From Capitella teleta (Eukaryota > Annelida > Polychaeta > Capitellidae), in assembly GCA_000328365.1 (NCBI GenBank), contig KB312450.1, positions 29,158 through 93,157 of the forward strand: a stretch of DNA of 64,000 nucleotides. The letters are read 5' to 3'. Position 1 is the stretch's first letter, and each line of letters begins with the position of its first letter. Positions 46,644-62,003 of this stretch are shown piece by piece. The notes beneath the pieces are model-generated. The model did no database searches. It was not told the DNA's origin and was given only the letters and a program-made list of their open reading frames with translations. The translations under genes were made by a program, and so were the position numbers.

Positions 46644-48975
46644 ACTGTCAATAATCCAAATGCCAATCACTACAACCAGGTCACATCGCTGGTCAATTCC
46701 ACAGTCTATATTTGCGATGACAGTTCGTGGTCACATTTCAAAACAGACTTCACGCCGTGTGACCTCGATATATTCACTCCCTTTAACTAACTGCTGATTA
46801 TGCGTTCAGGTAGAACACCTCAATTCACCTGCTACCTGCATTCTCCTTTAATCGGGGCTGCATACTTGAACTTCGACCCTGACCTACATTTCCAAGTGTG
46901 GGTATACTTCTAGCACTGCAAAGCCTCTTAAGGAATTTAAAAGCTAATCTTTGAGTTTAGCGGGAAGTATGTCAAGAATGTTGATTGTTATCTTCTACCT
47001 GCTTTAGACTTTAAAAGGACCCAGATGGCATTGCGTCATTGAGCGCGCGCTCATACAGCCATGTGTTACGTAACTATTGTATGATCAATGAGGGTTTAGA
47101 GGATTATCCGATGGCGGAACACAGAGAGGATTATGTTCACTTTCACTTGTTAAACAAATGATCCAATCGATACACCATGGCTGTGTGGACCCATGCAATG
47201 CATAATTATTTATAATTATAGTCAAGTTACCCATTCGTATTCATCACTAATTCAATTGAATGCAACTCCACTCATAACGCAGCGAAACAGGGTACGATTG
47301 ATGTGGGATATATTAATCATAATTAGTATCGCATTCTTCCCTTCCTATATTGACGTCCATTACTATATATAATTAATTTTGATTGCGTACAATTATATAT
47401 ATATACTTCTACATGTATGTATATGGATATATCGTATATGTTCCTATGATGCTTTCAACGCAGATATCCTATGAAATATACTTAATTTATTTTACTTTAT
47501 TTAATCATTCATCAGAAGTTGGAATACAAATTCTCGCAGCTTAATTATGTGCATAATTAAGCCCTATATAGGCATTCTCATGTTACTGCACCAGTACATA
47601 GAACTTAATTTGCTTGATTTCCCACTGATGGCCAATTGACGACGACCCTCCAGGCAATTTCTCTCTGTGATATTCATACAATGGTGAATGGATGTGCGAC
47701 TTCGCGTCTCTCTTTGGCCTATACCTGCATGCGATGCAATAATAATTACTTGCAAAATTAATGCCCTCAGCTAATATTAATAATTACAACTTTTTAAATG
47801 GGCGTTCACATGCATATCGATATAATTATAGTGTTCAAGAGGGAAATATAAGTGTGAAAATTAGTATGTTAAATGAAGGTAGTCAAGTTCGCAATAACTA
47901 GGGTGCAGCTATAGTACGAAGGAATAGGGGGGAGTGGCTGAAAAAGGCCACTGTACTCAGAGATAATACAAACAAAACTAGTACACGTAATATCGATCTT
48001 TATATTGTCCGGTAAGAAATTTGTCTTGCAATCAAAGAACGTTGTCACAGCAACAGTTTCGTCTATTATCCGTCACTATGCAGTGCAGTGCCGATTTTGA
48101 ATCTCTTATTCTGTCTTTAACCGCTGAGTATCACTAGACATGAATAATACAGTATCAAAGGCTAAAAGCCTAAAGCAATAGGCCTTAATTATAGCAACCG
48201 GTACAAAGTCGTAGAAAAGCGCAGGTAAACAGTACTCGGGACCTACACAATGTACATTGATATGATTTAGATGTTGTTATATAACGAATAAAAAAGGATG
48301 TTGTTATAAGAAATAAAAAAAGTTGAAAATGGTGGTCATGGTCGCCATTGCGTTAAACAGAGTTCAGTTCAGTTGCGGTTCTATAAGTATCACTTATGTC
48401 AAAGGTGCAATGACATCGGACCACCAATTGAAGCCGGATATTTGATAGATATATATACGCCAGTTATAGCTATGGAACACTACAATATGTACAAGAAATT
48501 AACATATCTTTATAACTATTCCTTCTTTATAAAATTAGGGTATTATATTTTATCAACAATTAATGATGATCTCAATTATTGCTTAGTTTTTATAATTTGT
48601 GACGCAAGTTTAATAATCTTTAAAGTAATTTATTTTATTCAATTAGCGACTACAAAACTCAAACAATATCCTGGTGGCTAGTCATAACGCACTTCTTTCG
48701 AGCAGGGTTCAGAAACGTTATGATGCTCTCATTTGTTTGTTGTGCTGTTGCCAGCTATACATGTTTAACAGTGTTTCGCAATGCACGCTGAATAGAACTG
48801 CCCTATCATATAATTGAGGTTTCATTCTGCATAATTATCTAATCGAAAAGGTTCTTTCAATGGATATCTGATATGTGGACGATGGTTCTTTGATTAAATA
48901 ACGATTCACACGAACCTGACTGTGACCTTGGAGATCGGTAACATAAATGGAAAGTACTAGTATATAACCAATAAA

Positions 48976-49025
48976 NNNNNNNNNNNNNNNNNNNNNNNNN
49001 NNNNNNNNNNNNNNNNNNNNNNNNN
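48976..49025. other. Assembly gap (50 N)
   Basis: Exactly 50 N; the true distance across it is unknown. Confidence 0.98.
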
Positions 49026-51429
49026 AAAATAAGTGTACGAAATAATTAGTAGGTATATAATTATTAAACTCATACTGAGCTGTTGTAAGAAAACAAAATA
49101 TAAAAACATCTCAGTGTAGCGCGTAAAATATGCCTTCGTAAACTCAATCATCGTTAAGGCTGTCTTAGTATGTTATACAATGTACATGTATACACTTTAA
49201 TCACACGGTTATTAATTTCCTTATACTATTGTCATTTAATATGTTGATATTTCAAGCGCTTTGAAAATTAGGACCTATATATCTCTTGCAATTCTATGAA
49301 CCTCATCTCGTGTAATGTTCACAGAATTTGAAGAGTGATTTTTTCCCATGAGTTCTTATGGACAGCTGGCAATTGTAGCAAAGAGAAAATCTTTTAACAT
49401 ATTAATATGCTGTCTATATTCACAACTGGAAGTCAATAAACTGAATATCATAACGTCATCGTAACCCATTTCTTTGTGAGAGAGAAAAATCATAACGTTC
49501 CACAGTTCACAGTTCATATCTCTGGCACGTTAGAGCATCTGAAATGTAATTAAATGTACACATATAATATAATATCGTATACCGACTATCGAACTATAAC
49601 ATAATACTGACCACCACTACAACTGACGGCAAAATCAGACAAAATTGCCTCTAGAAGGCTGGCCTGAGTATACTAACCCTCCGAAAGCATTTGATTTGAT
49701 TAATATAATTCAATTATTCTTTTTGCTAGGCACACATGGTCAGCGCCCGGGGGCTTAGTAACGCAAATTTCCAAAGAAATATACTGCGTTTCCAACCACA
49801 GGGACAGCTTATTATTACGAAACCCCATGGGCCATAAAAGTTGCATAAATGCGGAAAACATAATCATTAATCAAATCTGAGAATTACGTCATGATTCATA
49901 ACATTTGCAGGATGATACATCATTCTCTCTCGGTCGAAATAATATAAGTTTAGTTGAACATGATACTATGTTACCACGAATACAGTGAGCACTACTAAAT
50001 CAATTGTTGAATGCCTATGTAAGTTCATGAAATACCTGGTGAGATATCGACAATGTTGAATCAACAAGAAGGCGAAGAATGAACCACAGCCTGGACCACT
50101 TGCGAATTGGTCCACTGTGCATCTATGTATATACATAAAGACTTGCTTGACTGTTTATTTAGCCCTTTGTTCGAATAAAAGGTGTAAGCCATTTGAAATG
50201 GGCGGCTCACTCGATTCGAGGCATTTCTGTTTGATATCGAATATAGGTCAGAAATGACATGGTTCTTCTCTGGTTTGATTGATCAGCGAGGCATGGTGAG
50301 AGAGTGATTATAACTCGATCGCAAACAATCAAAAATGGATTGGTGAGGATATAATTGTCGAAGGAAGAGGATATTATAAATTTATTAAATTATTATCTTT
50401 TGAGTTGTCGTAAACATAAAATCTACCCAGGGCACCAGTTAGTTCACGCTAAGACTGGTTAATTAGGTGCGCTACCACGAAGCCCGAATTTCTGTTCGTA
50501 AAACAACATTAATTGCGTTGGTAATACGTTTGTGCCGAACATGTGAGCGGATTCCTTGGATTAATGCATTCACCTTGGTCAAAGCATTGGTATTCAGAGC
50601 TCCGTCTAGGGAGGCATCTTATCTGTCGATTGGTGGCAGATAACTGCCGCATAATTTCATACACTTGCATAAAAAGTTAAAACATGACGCAAGGACGTGA
50701 ACGCCAAGGGGCCTCGAAATACGCCTTTAGTAACACTTTATATGGGGGAGTATAAATAATTGTCCACGCAAAAAGAAAAGTATTCAAATTCCATTAAATT
50801 CTCAAATTTATCTGGGTGAGTACCGTGAGTAACAAATGACACCAGTCCTGACTCAAATTGCACCCTGATACAAACACATCTATTGTTCAACAACACACAC
50901 TTCCCAGGCAACCACACAATGCAATAATATAATGAAATGTAGTTCCTGAGTTTGACCAAATCAACACGGGCATCGCGTAATATTTCTAAACTATGCAAAG
51001 CTCGCTTTCAATGCGGGAAAAACGCTCTTTTTGTTCTGACATGAGATACGGCATCACAATAGATGGTAATTGCCCGAATTATCAACATTGGCCTCCACCG
51101 GTCGCATTACCAGGACGCTGGATGAGGTTGCGCCAATTTGGAATCATTTTGCAATGCTGTATATGTGCAATTATCCTATATGCTCACAGGCCTCCAACCA
51201 ATCAGGGTGCTTTGTGATGTATATTCGACATTGTATGTATTACAAGGCTCATGATCACTGGTTTTGTGCGATGACTTATGGCGTCTTTTTGTCATTTTTT
51301 TTTTTTTTTTTTTTACATTTGCTTTAATTAACATTTACATTAAACTTTCCTCGAGTATTTGCATTGCTGCTGGTGCTGCTAATGTAGAACCTTATCTTAG
51401 TCATATTAAAATCACCGCACATAATTTGC

Positions 51430-51640
51430 AGACCGCGGAGCCAAATATAGGCACCGATCTCGTTAGACAGTGCATTAAGGGCTATGATTCCAATATGACC
51501 CACTTTGGTGGACATAAAAAATCAACGGTGCAGAGAGACTGCTTCGAATCCCCAGGGTCGTATAGATCGCCTGCTGGACGGCGGTGTTCATTTCGCCCCT
51601 CAATTTGTCTGCTTATACCGTGGTCATAAACACTATTTAA
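51430..51640 (-). repeat. Inverted homology block B, right member
   Basis: The reverse complement matches 29511-29583 and 29985-30165 in order, here as one continuous piece. Not coding. Confidence 0.65.
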
Positions 51641-54600
51641 ATATTTCCTGCAAAGTTCAATGTCCGGTAAACAAAGAGGCAAATTGATTTACACAAGGAC
51701 AGGTGAATCATGGAAGATCATTGTTTGGGATCAAGTAGTACTGGTTCTTTGATCGCGCGGTTACATTCGCTAGCATTTTAAGCTCAGGTATAATTGTTTG
51801 CTTGAAGCTATATATACATCACCTTCATGCAAAAACATCTAAAACCTCTGTGTCAATAGTCAATATGCAGTGGGCAATGTACAGGTATAAAGGCTAAGAG
51901 TAGAGGATAATCACCATGCATTGGAGACAAAGGTGCCGCAAACAGAGTGATCAGAACAAATATTCGCCCCTAATAGAGTATCTTTGAACAGAGGCTCATT
52001 CATCGAAATACATGCAAACCGTGTGAGGTTCTCTTGCATTCTCGATTCCCATGAAGGATGGATATCTTATCTATGTTAGTCCGTCATGTGTGATTTGATT
52101 TGATTTATTTTACATGTATTTATGTTCAATTGGTATTTACTTATTTTCTATAGAATAGATGTTTGTTCTACTTTCCAATGGGAAAGCAGTGTATAGTGCT
52201 TGGATGTATTCAACCTCAACTTTCCAGATCAGATGATCCCGTTCAGATTGTTACGTCACCCCCAGAATATTAAATGTGACAGTTTTCCATGAGTCTCTTG
52301 ATCGGCTTGATCAAACCATCGACAACCAGGATTTTTTTCAAGACTTAAAAGAAAAAAGAAAAAAAGAAGAAAAAAAACAATAACTGAACGTTGTACTTGC
52401 AATGGCACCCAGCAAAGGTCATCAGCATTATTACGAGGCAATCATATTGCACAAAATAAACGTTAACCTCCATGGATTCACAGTCATCCACTGTGAGGAC
52501 CCTGGATAACTATACACCAATACAGTTTGCGTTGATGGTGATAATAATGATTGAGCACGCTTACGAACCGAAATTGTGCATCAAAAATACATGTAATCGT
52601 GCCAGACAAATGTCCTTCGTACTCAATTTGAAATAGGTTGTGTAGATTATGTAATAATTACATAACGACTGATGCAAGTACCAAGTACCAGCCATTCTCA
52701 AAACGATATGTGCAATAGTTGGATGGAGATGATTGCTCATTTTGAACGAAGATTATTGCCTATCGTTTAGCCTACTTTTATGTAATCGTTTTAATTTCAA
52801 CGCGAACCTTTTCTGGCGAAAGGTTTACAATCATTCCACAGCGATGGGGTGTCCGATGCGTGTCCTCGGTTGTCTGAACTTACAAGGGAAAGCACACAGA
52901 CAAGGATTGAATGAAGTCCAATTTCATTTGCTTGTAGTCCAATTAAGTGATAGGTGGTCGGAGGTGGAAAACCGAGGTGGTCGGAAGTGGGCAAAAGATG
53001 TTGGTTTGGTCGGGTTTATAAAGGAACAACAGGGATATATTATTATCCATTGAACAAGATCCCGTGGGTATGTCACATGCAAAACTTAACCATTGGGGGA
53101 AGAGCAAAACAGGTCAAGTACAAGTAATTTTCAAAAGAACTTAAGTTTATCTTCATCACGTACTGCTAAGAGTGATTGGCAGGTAATGGGTTAGTTGTAG
53201 AAGAAATTCGAGCACTGAATTTCCTCTGATTATATAGAGTCATAACTTTTGAAGAATGCAGAAGTTCTCATCCGGAGGGTGGGGTTGGTTAGTGTCCCGA
53301 GGAGAGTTCAATGTTACAGACGAAGGTAGCGCTTGATGTAGAGATTGAAACAGCGAAAAAGGAAATGAGATAACTGCTACAGCGTAATCTATATAGGCAT
53401 GCATGGGTATTCACAACATGGGTTTATCATGAATTAAACATGGAGTATTTCAAGAAATTAATAATCCTGAATATCAAACCTGCATTCATACAGGGTGATT
53501 CAAAAATATATTTACAAGCAATGGGTATCGATAATTATTGAGTTATGTGATAATTAACAAATGTGACCCAGACAAATAATTATATACTGATATTATATAA
53601 TTATAATCAAATGCTATAATAAAAAATATAAAGAACGGAAACATAGAGAACAAAATTAATGTGTATTTTATAAACTTACGATACTAACAAAACAGCCACA
53701 CATCTATTCTTCAGAGTAATGGTGAATGTAGATAGAATATAGATTGAATCAAAATATTGAACATCATCAAATTGAAATAAAATGATGAAATCGCGAGTGC
53801 TCATCAAAACATCCTTCTGCGATGATGGATTGTTATTGTAAACAAAGTTTTGTGCAATATTTCGTCAATGCTTATTCGCTAAAAATATTCCGAATATCTG
53901 ATGACATCTAACTACAAAAATGATCGATTTGCGACGCGGCGTCGTAATTTCGTAATTATTAAATTATTTGAACAAAAAAAAAAAAATAAAATAAAAGACA
54001 TAATTGTCAAGATAAGAGGCTACTGTAACTATAAATGATAATTATATTGGGATACATTGCGCGATTCTAGAGAAAAGAGCCTTTATGTAACACATTACCC
54101 AAAGTTGAAAAATCTCCATTTCTTGTAGATATACATTGTGAATCTCCCTGTATTTGGGATATTTAGCGGTTTATTGACCGTGTTATGCAATGGAGATGGA
54201 CAAAACTGACCGGTGGAGAGAACACCTGAACCAGAGACATTAATCAAAAGAGCATCATCAGATCCAGGGTTGCATCAATTACATTTACCTGAGTGATTGG
54301 GGGGCAGGGTGAAATTGCAGTGAATTATTCAATGATATCAAGCACATTTGGTGGGACATATAAGGGTCAATGACCTTTTAATCAACTGCTCAAGTGGTGA
54401 TAAGTCGATTGGGGCATTCAGGAACCTTCTGAAAAAATTGCCGAGGTCATAGGTCATGAATTTCACACTTTGAATCACTTTGACACCGAAGCTCAACCTG
54501 CAAACTATTAACGAGTATTTGAGGTTCTTCTGAACACCAACCTTCCTTCCCAGGTATAATAACCACGCCTTCACAAATGATAAAAATCACCACAGAATAG

Positions 54601-55164
54601 TATATAAAAATAAAAAGAAGAAATTTATTTTGATATTGGATAATACGGATGCACGAATTGCAGCCTCGAAAAAGAGCGATCATCGTGGTTCGTGAGGTTT
54701 AGGAGGCTCCAATAACAGACATTAATTTGCCAGGCATCGGAATGGGCTGAAATCGATTACTCCCTCAGTAAGGAGGTCCTGAGCACAAAAATGATGACGT
54801 TGCTGTGAAGAGTTCAGGGAGCAAGGTCAGAGGTGAAATAGACACTTGGACCGATCCTCACAGTAATAAACAAAAAAGAGGAGATGGATTGGTCCACCAC
54901 ACGTCCTCACGTGACCGGCGACACTGCTCCTTCTTGATTGGCAATAATCAGCGTTGCCCGGAAAATATTCTTTGGTGTATTTGATTGGATTACAGGAGAG
55001 ACAATCCATCTTTCAAGATGGTAAATTAGGGCCAGTAGTAGATCGCTATTACACATTGCTTAGACGATCAACAATTTAACGAAGAGGCTTTAAACCGGTT
55101 GCAACCCATGTGATGCCATATACTATTACATATGAAAATGTTATGTCTTTCAGCCAATGCCTGA

Positions 55165-55330
55165 TTTGGTCAGGATGTGCGGGAAACCTAAGCCACATGG
55201 ACAGAACTGTATCCTGACATGATTAAACCATTGAAACGCATTTGATGAATGGCAGTCCTGTTCTTCGCAGGTGGCGGACTTTATTGTTATGCTCAGATTT
55301 CATTCATTTCACAATGAATCCCATGGAACT
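55165..55330 (-). repeat. Inverted homology block A, right member
   Basis: The reverse complement of 28090-28245, with the same word order, including the ~20-bp identical core around CCACCTGCGAAGAACAGGAC. Not coding. Confidence 0.7.
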
Positions 55331-55434
55331 TTTCCTCAATACTCTGGGCTAGAAAGAGTTGTGTGAAGGTCAATAGAAATCATTTTGTGAACCGTTTGTG
55401 CTTGTGTCACTCACTTATTTTTTCCTTTAACTGG

Positions 55435-55690
55435 GTCGTCGAGGAGGGTAGCAGGCTTTGTCAACTTCCTCCACTCCTCTGTTCTTGTTAATACATCCAG
55501 GCTTCCTCCGTCCAATCCGTCACGTTGTCATTCCATGCTTTCCTCTGTCGCCCTCTTCTGCTTTCAGCAATGCCCTGCATCACAGTCCTGAGAGGCTGTC
55601 ATATGTCTGACGTATGGCCAAACCATGCGAGTCCTCCCTTCGTGGTCCATGATTGGGCCAGCCAGTCTGTACTTGAGTAACTAAATTAAT
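55435..55690 (-). mobile_element. LINE ORF2 C-terminal scrap
   Basis: The minus strand reads V-M-Q-G-I-A-E-S-R-R-G-R-Q-R-K-A-W-N-D-N-V-T-D-W-T, the typical C-terminal stretch of LINE proteins mis-annotated as craniofacial development protein 2-like. Further pieces on either side are in other frames with stops. It is of the same general kind as the endonuclease scrap at 2945. An AATA-repeat microsatellite lies beside it at 55696-55732. Confidence 0.8.
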
Positions 55691-56888
55691 TATGGAATAA
55701 ATAAATGTGAATAAATAAATAAATAAATAAATTACATGTTTATGACAGGTAGGTTATAATTATAACTATAGGTAGTTATCATTATCATTTACAGGTTATA
55801 ATTATAGGCTATGCATGTATCTACTAATCTACACTGTATCTAATCTGTTTTAAAGTATATGTAGACAATATTAAGCATATGTTATCACTGCATCAATTGT
55901 TTGATTTGTATACCTGGTGCATTCTGGTGCATCTACACGAAGGCCGGCAGCCTATCCATGTAATTAATCCCTCACGGATTCAATGTTAATTTATTATTAC
56001 TTGATTTGCGCTATGAAGCAATGAATCTATTTGGCCTCTGCCCTACAGGGGATGCAACCTCGTTTAATTAATGCCACCCAGCCAGCAATTGCAATCTACG
56101 GTCAGCTCTTGTACTTATTTTACGTGGTGTCCCATCCCTTTCATTTCGTTGTTATTGATTGATTGCAGAGATAAAAATTTTAAGAAGCAGGGCAGTTAGA
56201 TATGTTACACTTGTTACGACAATCTTATGTCTGCAACTGCAATATTACGTCTGTTATCAATCCAGTCATCCAATCCTAACTTAGTTCTCTCTGGACTTAA
56301 CCAGAGCACTCAATGTATCATTTATTCACACACTCAATACATCTGACACTTTGACACCAACTACTCTATTTCGCGCGAAGCTGCTCACATAGAATCCCAA
56401 GATTCCGTTCACCAGTCACAGCCTCCGTATAAGGGGATATAGGCCTAATTATTTGCTTAGCCCTGTATTTTATGACCATTGATATCTGCAGCCAATCGCT
56501 TTGGAGAACACTCGTTACAAAACACAGAAACTAATCCCTGCTTGATTGATGTGTGTGTGTTCAGCTTGTGATCTCTCACAGCACTGAGAACGATAAGGTC
56601 ACCGTTGACATCATCTATATAGCGAGAACAAAATGTGATTATGTCTCATGCAGATGAAAACGTGTGATGCATGCAAGTCGTTCGTGTCTCATCACAAGTT
56701 CATATTGTGATGTGTGGATGCATGAATGGCGTGTGGAGCATTACTTTGAATGAAAAACACACCTGTGGTTATAACAACCAACTCGTTCCAATCATTTGCA
56801 AGCAACGGAATCAACCTTAACTCTTGGTGACGCAACTCCACAATTTGAATTTAAAAAAGGCTCTAAAGCAGTACACAATTAGTTTGAG

Positions 56889-56920
<32 letters not shown>

Positions 56921-58907
56921 AAGAATCATATGAGGGGTGGTATGCTGCCACCCAATTTTCAAACCGCCACACAGTCATTAAACACACAAGAAGGGAGTGC
57001 CGCTTATTACTATGAATGAATACTAGTAGTTGGGGCAATTCCATGAAGCAGAACAATTTTAAGTAAACAAAATGGTAACAATAATAGTGAGAAAAAAAAA
57101 TCGGATTTTCTCTAACAATGAAATAAATGCGGAAAAAAAAATATATGCAAACCTCAACATCTCACAGCAGAGCTCTTGCTAACCATATAAACGAACCAAT
57201 ATTCCCCACCTGAATCAGCATTATGCCTCAACATTCTGTCATCACCTCGGTCGAATTTAAACCACTCGCTCGTGACCTCGACACTCATTTGACCTCGACG
57301 TAATTCAATGAGCTCGTTCTACTGAGTATTCTCAAATTATTTTCTTTGTTTCCCGTCGTTTTTCAGACGGCGTGAGTGAACTGAGGAATTACAATGCATA
57401 ATAGTGACAGTTACGTAGTTCCCTAATGAGGGCTACATCACAGGGTTTGAATATTTAACAACGCCGCCGGATATGAAAAGAGCAGAGGTCTAGCGGAAAC
57501 CAAGCGCCCTTAACCCCTCAGATGCACTGAAATACTATTCGATTTACACCATAAAATTCCTTGAATTGAGATATTATAATCAATACGAATAAATGAACAA
57601 TATTCTTGCCACAATTCCACGTGTGCATGGGTTTTGTGGCCGTGGGTTCGAGACCTGGTGAGGCAACTTGCCGGTTCGGATTTTGCGTCCTGAGAACCCT
57701 CATGTTCACCACATGATGGATCCAATAACCAGGATGAGTATTGTGAAGTCAGAGTGACAGGCGTTGCGCCAGTGATTCCAGACTATGACATCCTCTTACG
57801 GCAGAGGCAGAGAAGGACAAAATTCATTACATCACTCGCTATGCACCTGTGCGTTATTTTGGTATGATAAAAGTTTGAATGTTATTTCAAATTCCGCCAA
57901 ACATGACAGATATTCCTGCAAAGCATACTGATCCAGGGTCACATATTAATAAAAAGAAAAGCTGTTTGATACAAAATAACGATTTGTACACGCATCCGGT
58001 TCAGCATAATTATTATACTATGTTATTATTATGGTCCACTGATCTGGGGTCACTATCCGAATCAAATTAGATAATTCGTATTAAATTTCTTGATGGTCAC
58101 CATAATCGACGAATAAGGGATATTCTATCTTACGACAGTAAAATAATGATCAGAGACGAGATCTAGAACCGCCAATGAGCTAATTCCATACGTTGTATCA
58201 TGATTATTTCCTTTAGATTCAGGGCATCTTCAGCCTATAATGCGGTAATGCGGTCTCTGTATACCTTAAGAGTGTAATCCGGCCACAATCCATATGTTGT
58301 GGTGAACTAATTAAGGTTCGTAGCTTTCAGGGTGTTTGTCCGATTACTGTTGGCTTGTTTTGCTTCAGCAGTAAATCTGGTTTATGTGAACTGGAGGGGA
58401 AATTACGATGATACGATTTTCAGCTAAACATCTGTGCTTTCATTGACCTTTTCAGCTTGGGATAATACGGGATATTACAGGTATTGGCCATAACTTTGCA
58501 CGCATTACAAGTTTCTCTTAGGAAATCCAGGATATCAGTATGATTACAGGCATGGGTGTAAGCAGTACTATGCACCATAGACCGATCCGGGTACACGCTC
58601 CCCTCGTAGAAAATGAGAATTTATCTCAAAACCTTAACCAATTATGAAAAAAGTGTAATCTGAAGAAGTGTTTTGTGAATCGTTGCAGAAGAGGCTGGAG
58701 TTTGAATAGTAACTACTTCGTGCACTGATACGAGTACCAGAACAACAGGTTTGTTTACATCTTTGTCGTGTCTAAATAACCAATAGAGTCATTTTACGGA
58801 GCCACGTCTCCATTAACTACAAGAATTGTCACGTGTGGTATATCGTGTCATTCACTGAAACGGACGTGATGTCCTTAAATAAAGGACTTGAATAAAATCA
58901 TTCGTAT

Positions 58908-59068
58908 CGTAATACCAATTATGCTTTGATTTCTTGGCTAATTGTAGCCCTATTCTAAGTTAGATCCCGGTCGCCCGTGGATCATATTCATGCGGCATTT
59001 GATAGGCCTATGGCCCTGGGCTAATTGGTGGCCGATAACTGTGCCTATGCTATAGAGTGGGCAAAAAG
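58908..59068 (+). repeat. Dispersed repeat, copy 2
   Basis: Direct copy of the 30917-31070 sequence, about 28 kb away. Most differences are single substitutions, plus a few bases inserted after ATTATGCTT. Confidence 0.75.
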
Positions 59069-61940
59069 TAGTCACGTCTACCCCATGTATTTAAAACGAA
59101 ACTTGTAAGTTTTATATTAGCTAATATTGAACTATTATTCCAATGGAGAAGTTGGGGATTAAAGTGGGCCTTTACCTGTCTGTGTATGCCCGTGAGTACT
59201 TGGCACAATGCAAACTTGGGTAGATATGACATTATATACGCAGCACAGTGCAGTGCAGTGGATGCACTTATGTTGGGAACCCTCACAAACCAGAAATAAG
59301 GCTCTTATGGGGGTGACTGGTCAATCCAGCAGCAGATCATGCATCAACCTTTCGTTTGATCAGACGATCAAAAGAACGGATTGTGAATTGATGATTTTAT
59401 GATTACTGATTAGTACATAAATATTGCATTATATCGCTTCACCGGCCGGATGTTGGTTCCAAAAGACTGAATAGAGACATGAGGATATATGCGCTGTGCA
59501 ATCATTGATATAACTTATTAATGCGGGGTGAAGTACGCAGCATACGAGAACCTTTAGCAGCAGACTGTTTATAATGCATAGAGGAAGTCAGTTATAAGCC
59601 GGAAATGACGTCATAATCAGGATTATACCACTCAGTGAGTCTGCCAGCCAATCAGCCTTGTGTATTTGAGTTCATAATCCGTGCATAATGAACGCGTATA
59701 AATAAACAAGTAGCATAGATCACACTCGCCATGCACCTAATGTTAAAGTCTCAAAATGCATTTTCATAATGCCTCCATAATTGATGGCCACTGTGGTACT
59801 CTTACGAATCCGAATTCGTCGTGGGTAAAACCCTGATTCGGGATTTAATTTTTATTTCTGGAAATGCATGTTGACTACGCGCGTTCTCTTCGTTGTTTAG
59901 CGATCCGGTTTGTGATCTGAAAACGGCCGGAGGTTTCATTGCTATATTTATGGATTTCAATAGATTTTGGTAAAAACTCACATTGTTTTAGAAAGAAATA
60001 CATGTTATGTTACTATTCATTGATACTGGAAATCGAATTATCGTTTATCGGGTTCTGAAAAGGATTTGTAGTGCTATCCGACATCAGAATCATCAATCCC
60101 GGTTTATCAATAAAGTAGAAATAGCTAATCAAGATGGCACACTCGAATCATTTCGATCGTCGTCTTAATTAATTGGGTTCGATTTTTTTAGCTGCATAAT
60201 CCGGTTAAGTCACTCAGAAGTCGGTGGTCATGCTACAAATACATTATGTTCTCATGATTCTGCAGCCAAATAACCGAACTCGACTGGTCAGTTACTTGGC
60301 TCCAGATTCACTTAAACATAATCTATCCGAGCATAAACATCTCCTTCCAGTGACTCATTCTTTAATTAAATCGAAATTGTAAACACGCTATAATTATGCC
60401 ACTATAATATTTTAATTATTTATGTTTTTATTTTTCTTCTATATTTCCTTGTTAAGTGCATTTGAATACACGCGTATTATGTCAAATGTACAAAATGTGC
60501 TTTATAACTGAAATCAACTGATTATAATGAATCGATTGACATGGTTACCACAGCAGAATGTTCAGCTTATATCGCGTAATACTTGGTTGTGCCTAATACA
60601 ATGTTGTAGCTTTAAAAATCTCCAACACGAGTTTCTGTGACTGATTGTCGTCCAGAACATGACTGTAACTGCAATACAATGACATGACAGGCCCACAAAC
60701 ACAGATACCAGGATATGGCATAATCACGGCTTTCCAGAGAATATGTGACATCAGAACTTTTCATTCTACAAAACAAGTAAGTCCATGAATTGTTCGTTCT
60801 TTCTGCGTGATTTTTTTTTTTTTTTTTTTTTCAAGTTCAACTGGCGCTAATCGTCGGAAGCAATGACTCACTGAGTCATATTAATTTTCTCTTATGCAAT
60901 GATTACAATGATCTCGGTGTACCAATATTAGCCATGATTTATTGATAACAGACAAATGATCAGAGTAGACGTACGTCTCGCTCAAAGGTTGCCTCCACAT
61001 CCTCGGGTATCTTTACGAACATACAAACTACAACATGCACTTCGTAGACTCTTCAACATGAAAATATTAAAGGTGCGTCACTTACTATAAAAACGGAAAA
61101 TTAATAATCAACTTGATTATCATTATCATTTTAGTTGTAAATTAATAATGACATTCTTGTTTTGGGTGAAAGAGAGAGGGATAAGAGCTACCTGGTCGTC
61201 ATGATGAGATAAACAAATAAAATATGACTTTCATGTTGTAAATTCAAAAGCAATTTAGAGCCGAATTTGATCGAGTGATCGCGAGAACAAGATTAATCGA
61301 ATACACGCGCGAAGTGCAATAAAATTCTCTTGTGTGTGGACAATTAGATTTCACATCACTAATTAAAATTTTGAGGTCAAAGATCGAAGGTCAATGTCAC
61401 AGTGAATTTCCAAAGTTTCAAACGGGATCAATCATAGCTCATTCATTATTGAATCTATACATCTTCCTGTCATATAGAGTGTACATTTACCTATAAGGAC
61501 TAATCCTCAGCAGAATCTCTTCCTGGAGGCACGTTGGTTGTTTCTCTGTCTTTGGCAGTCGCCATGAGCATGAGCAAAACTTACGCAACTCATTGCATCA
61601 CAAGCAGATAGATTGCAGCATTTGCTCTGGCTTGAGATAATTGGTTATTTCGCGACACCAGACAATTTGGTGACATGCGTTTGCATCGGTCGCCTGTAAG
61701 GAGCTCGTAATTTGCGATATTCCGATGTAGAAATTACTGGTATCCGGCCATTGTGTATAAATTGTTTAAATACATATTCGGACATAGCCACGGTAAATGA
61801 ATGAATGCATGTTTTAACTTTCTTTGAGTTTTGAGAAATAGCATAGCATATAGATGATAATGTGAATGACTCGCCAAAGCATCGTGTTCTACGCATTTCT
61901 TTACAACTTCGAAACGTGGAATTTCTGAAAAGCTGGACTG

Positions 61941-62003
61941 CAAAAAAAAAACAAAAACAAAAACAAAAACAAAAACAAAAACAAAACAAAAACAAAACAA
62001 AAA
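61941..62003. repeat. (AAAAAC)n microsatellite
   Basis: Roughly ten units of an A-rich 5-6-mer containing one C. It explains the apparent F/C-rich and K/Q-rich reading frames across it, which are not genes. Confidence 0.95.

Noticed and set aside
38882-46790. Many serine/phenylalanine-rich plus-strand frames
   Set aside because: Antisense shadows of the lysine-rich coding exons.
48373-48681. 102-codon plus-strand frame
   Set aside because: AT-driven hydrophobic composition with no motif or gene context.
57640-57680. Good pol III B box (GGTTCGAGACC)
   Set aside because: No matching A box at the right distance and no second copy found in the window, so neither a tRNA gene nor a SINE is supported.
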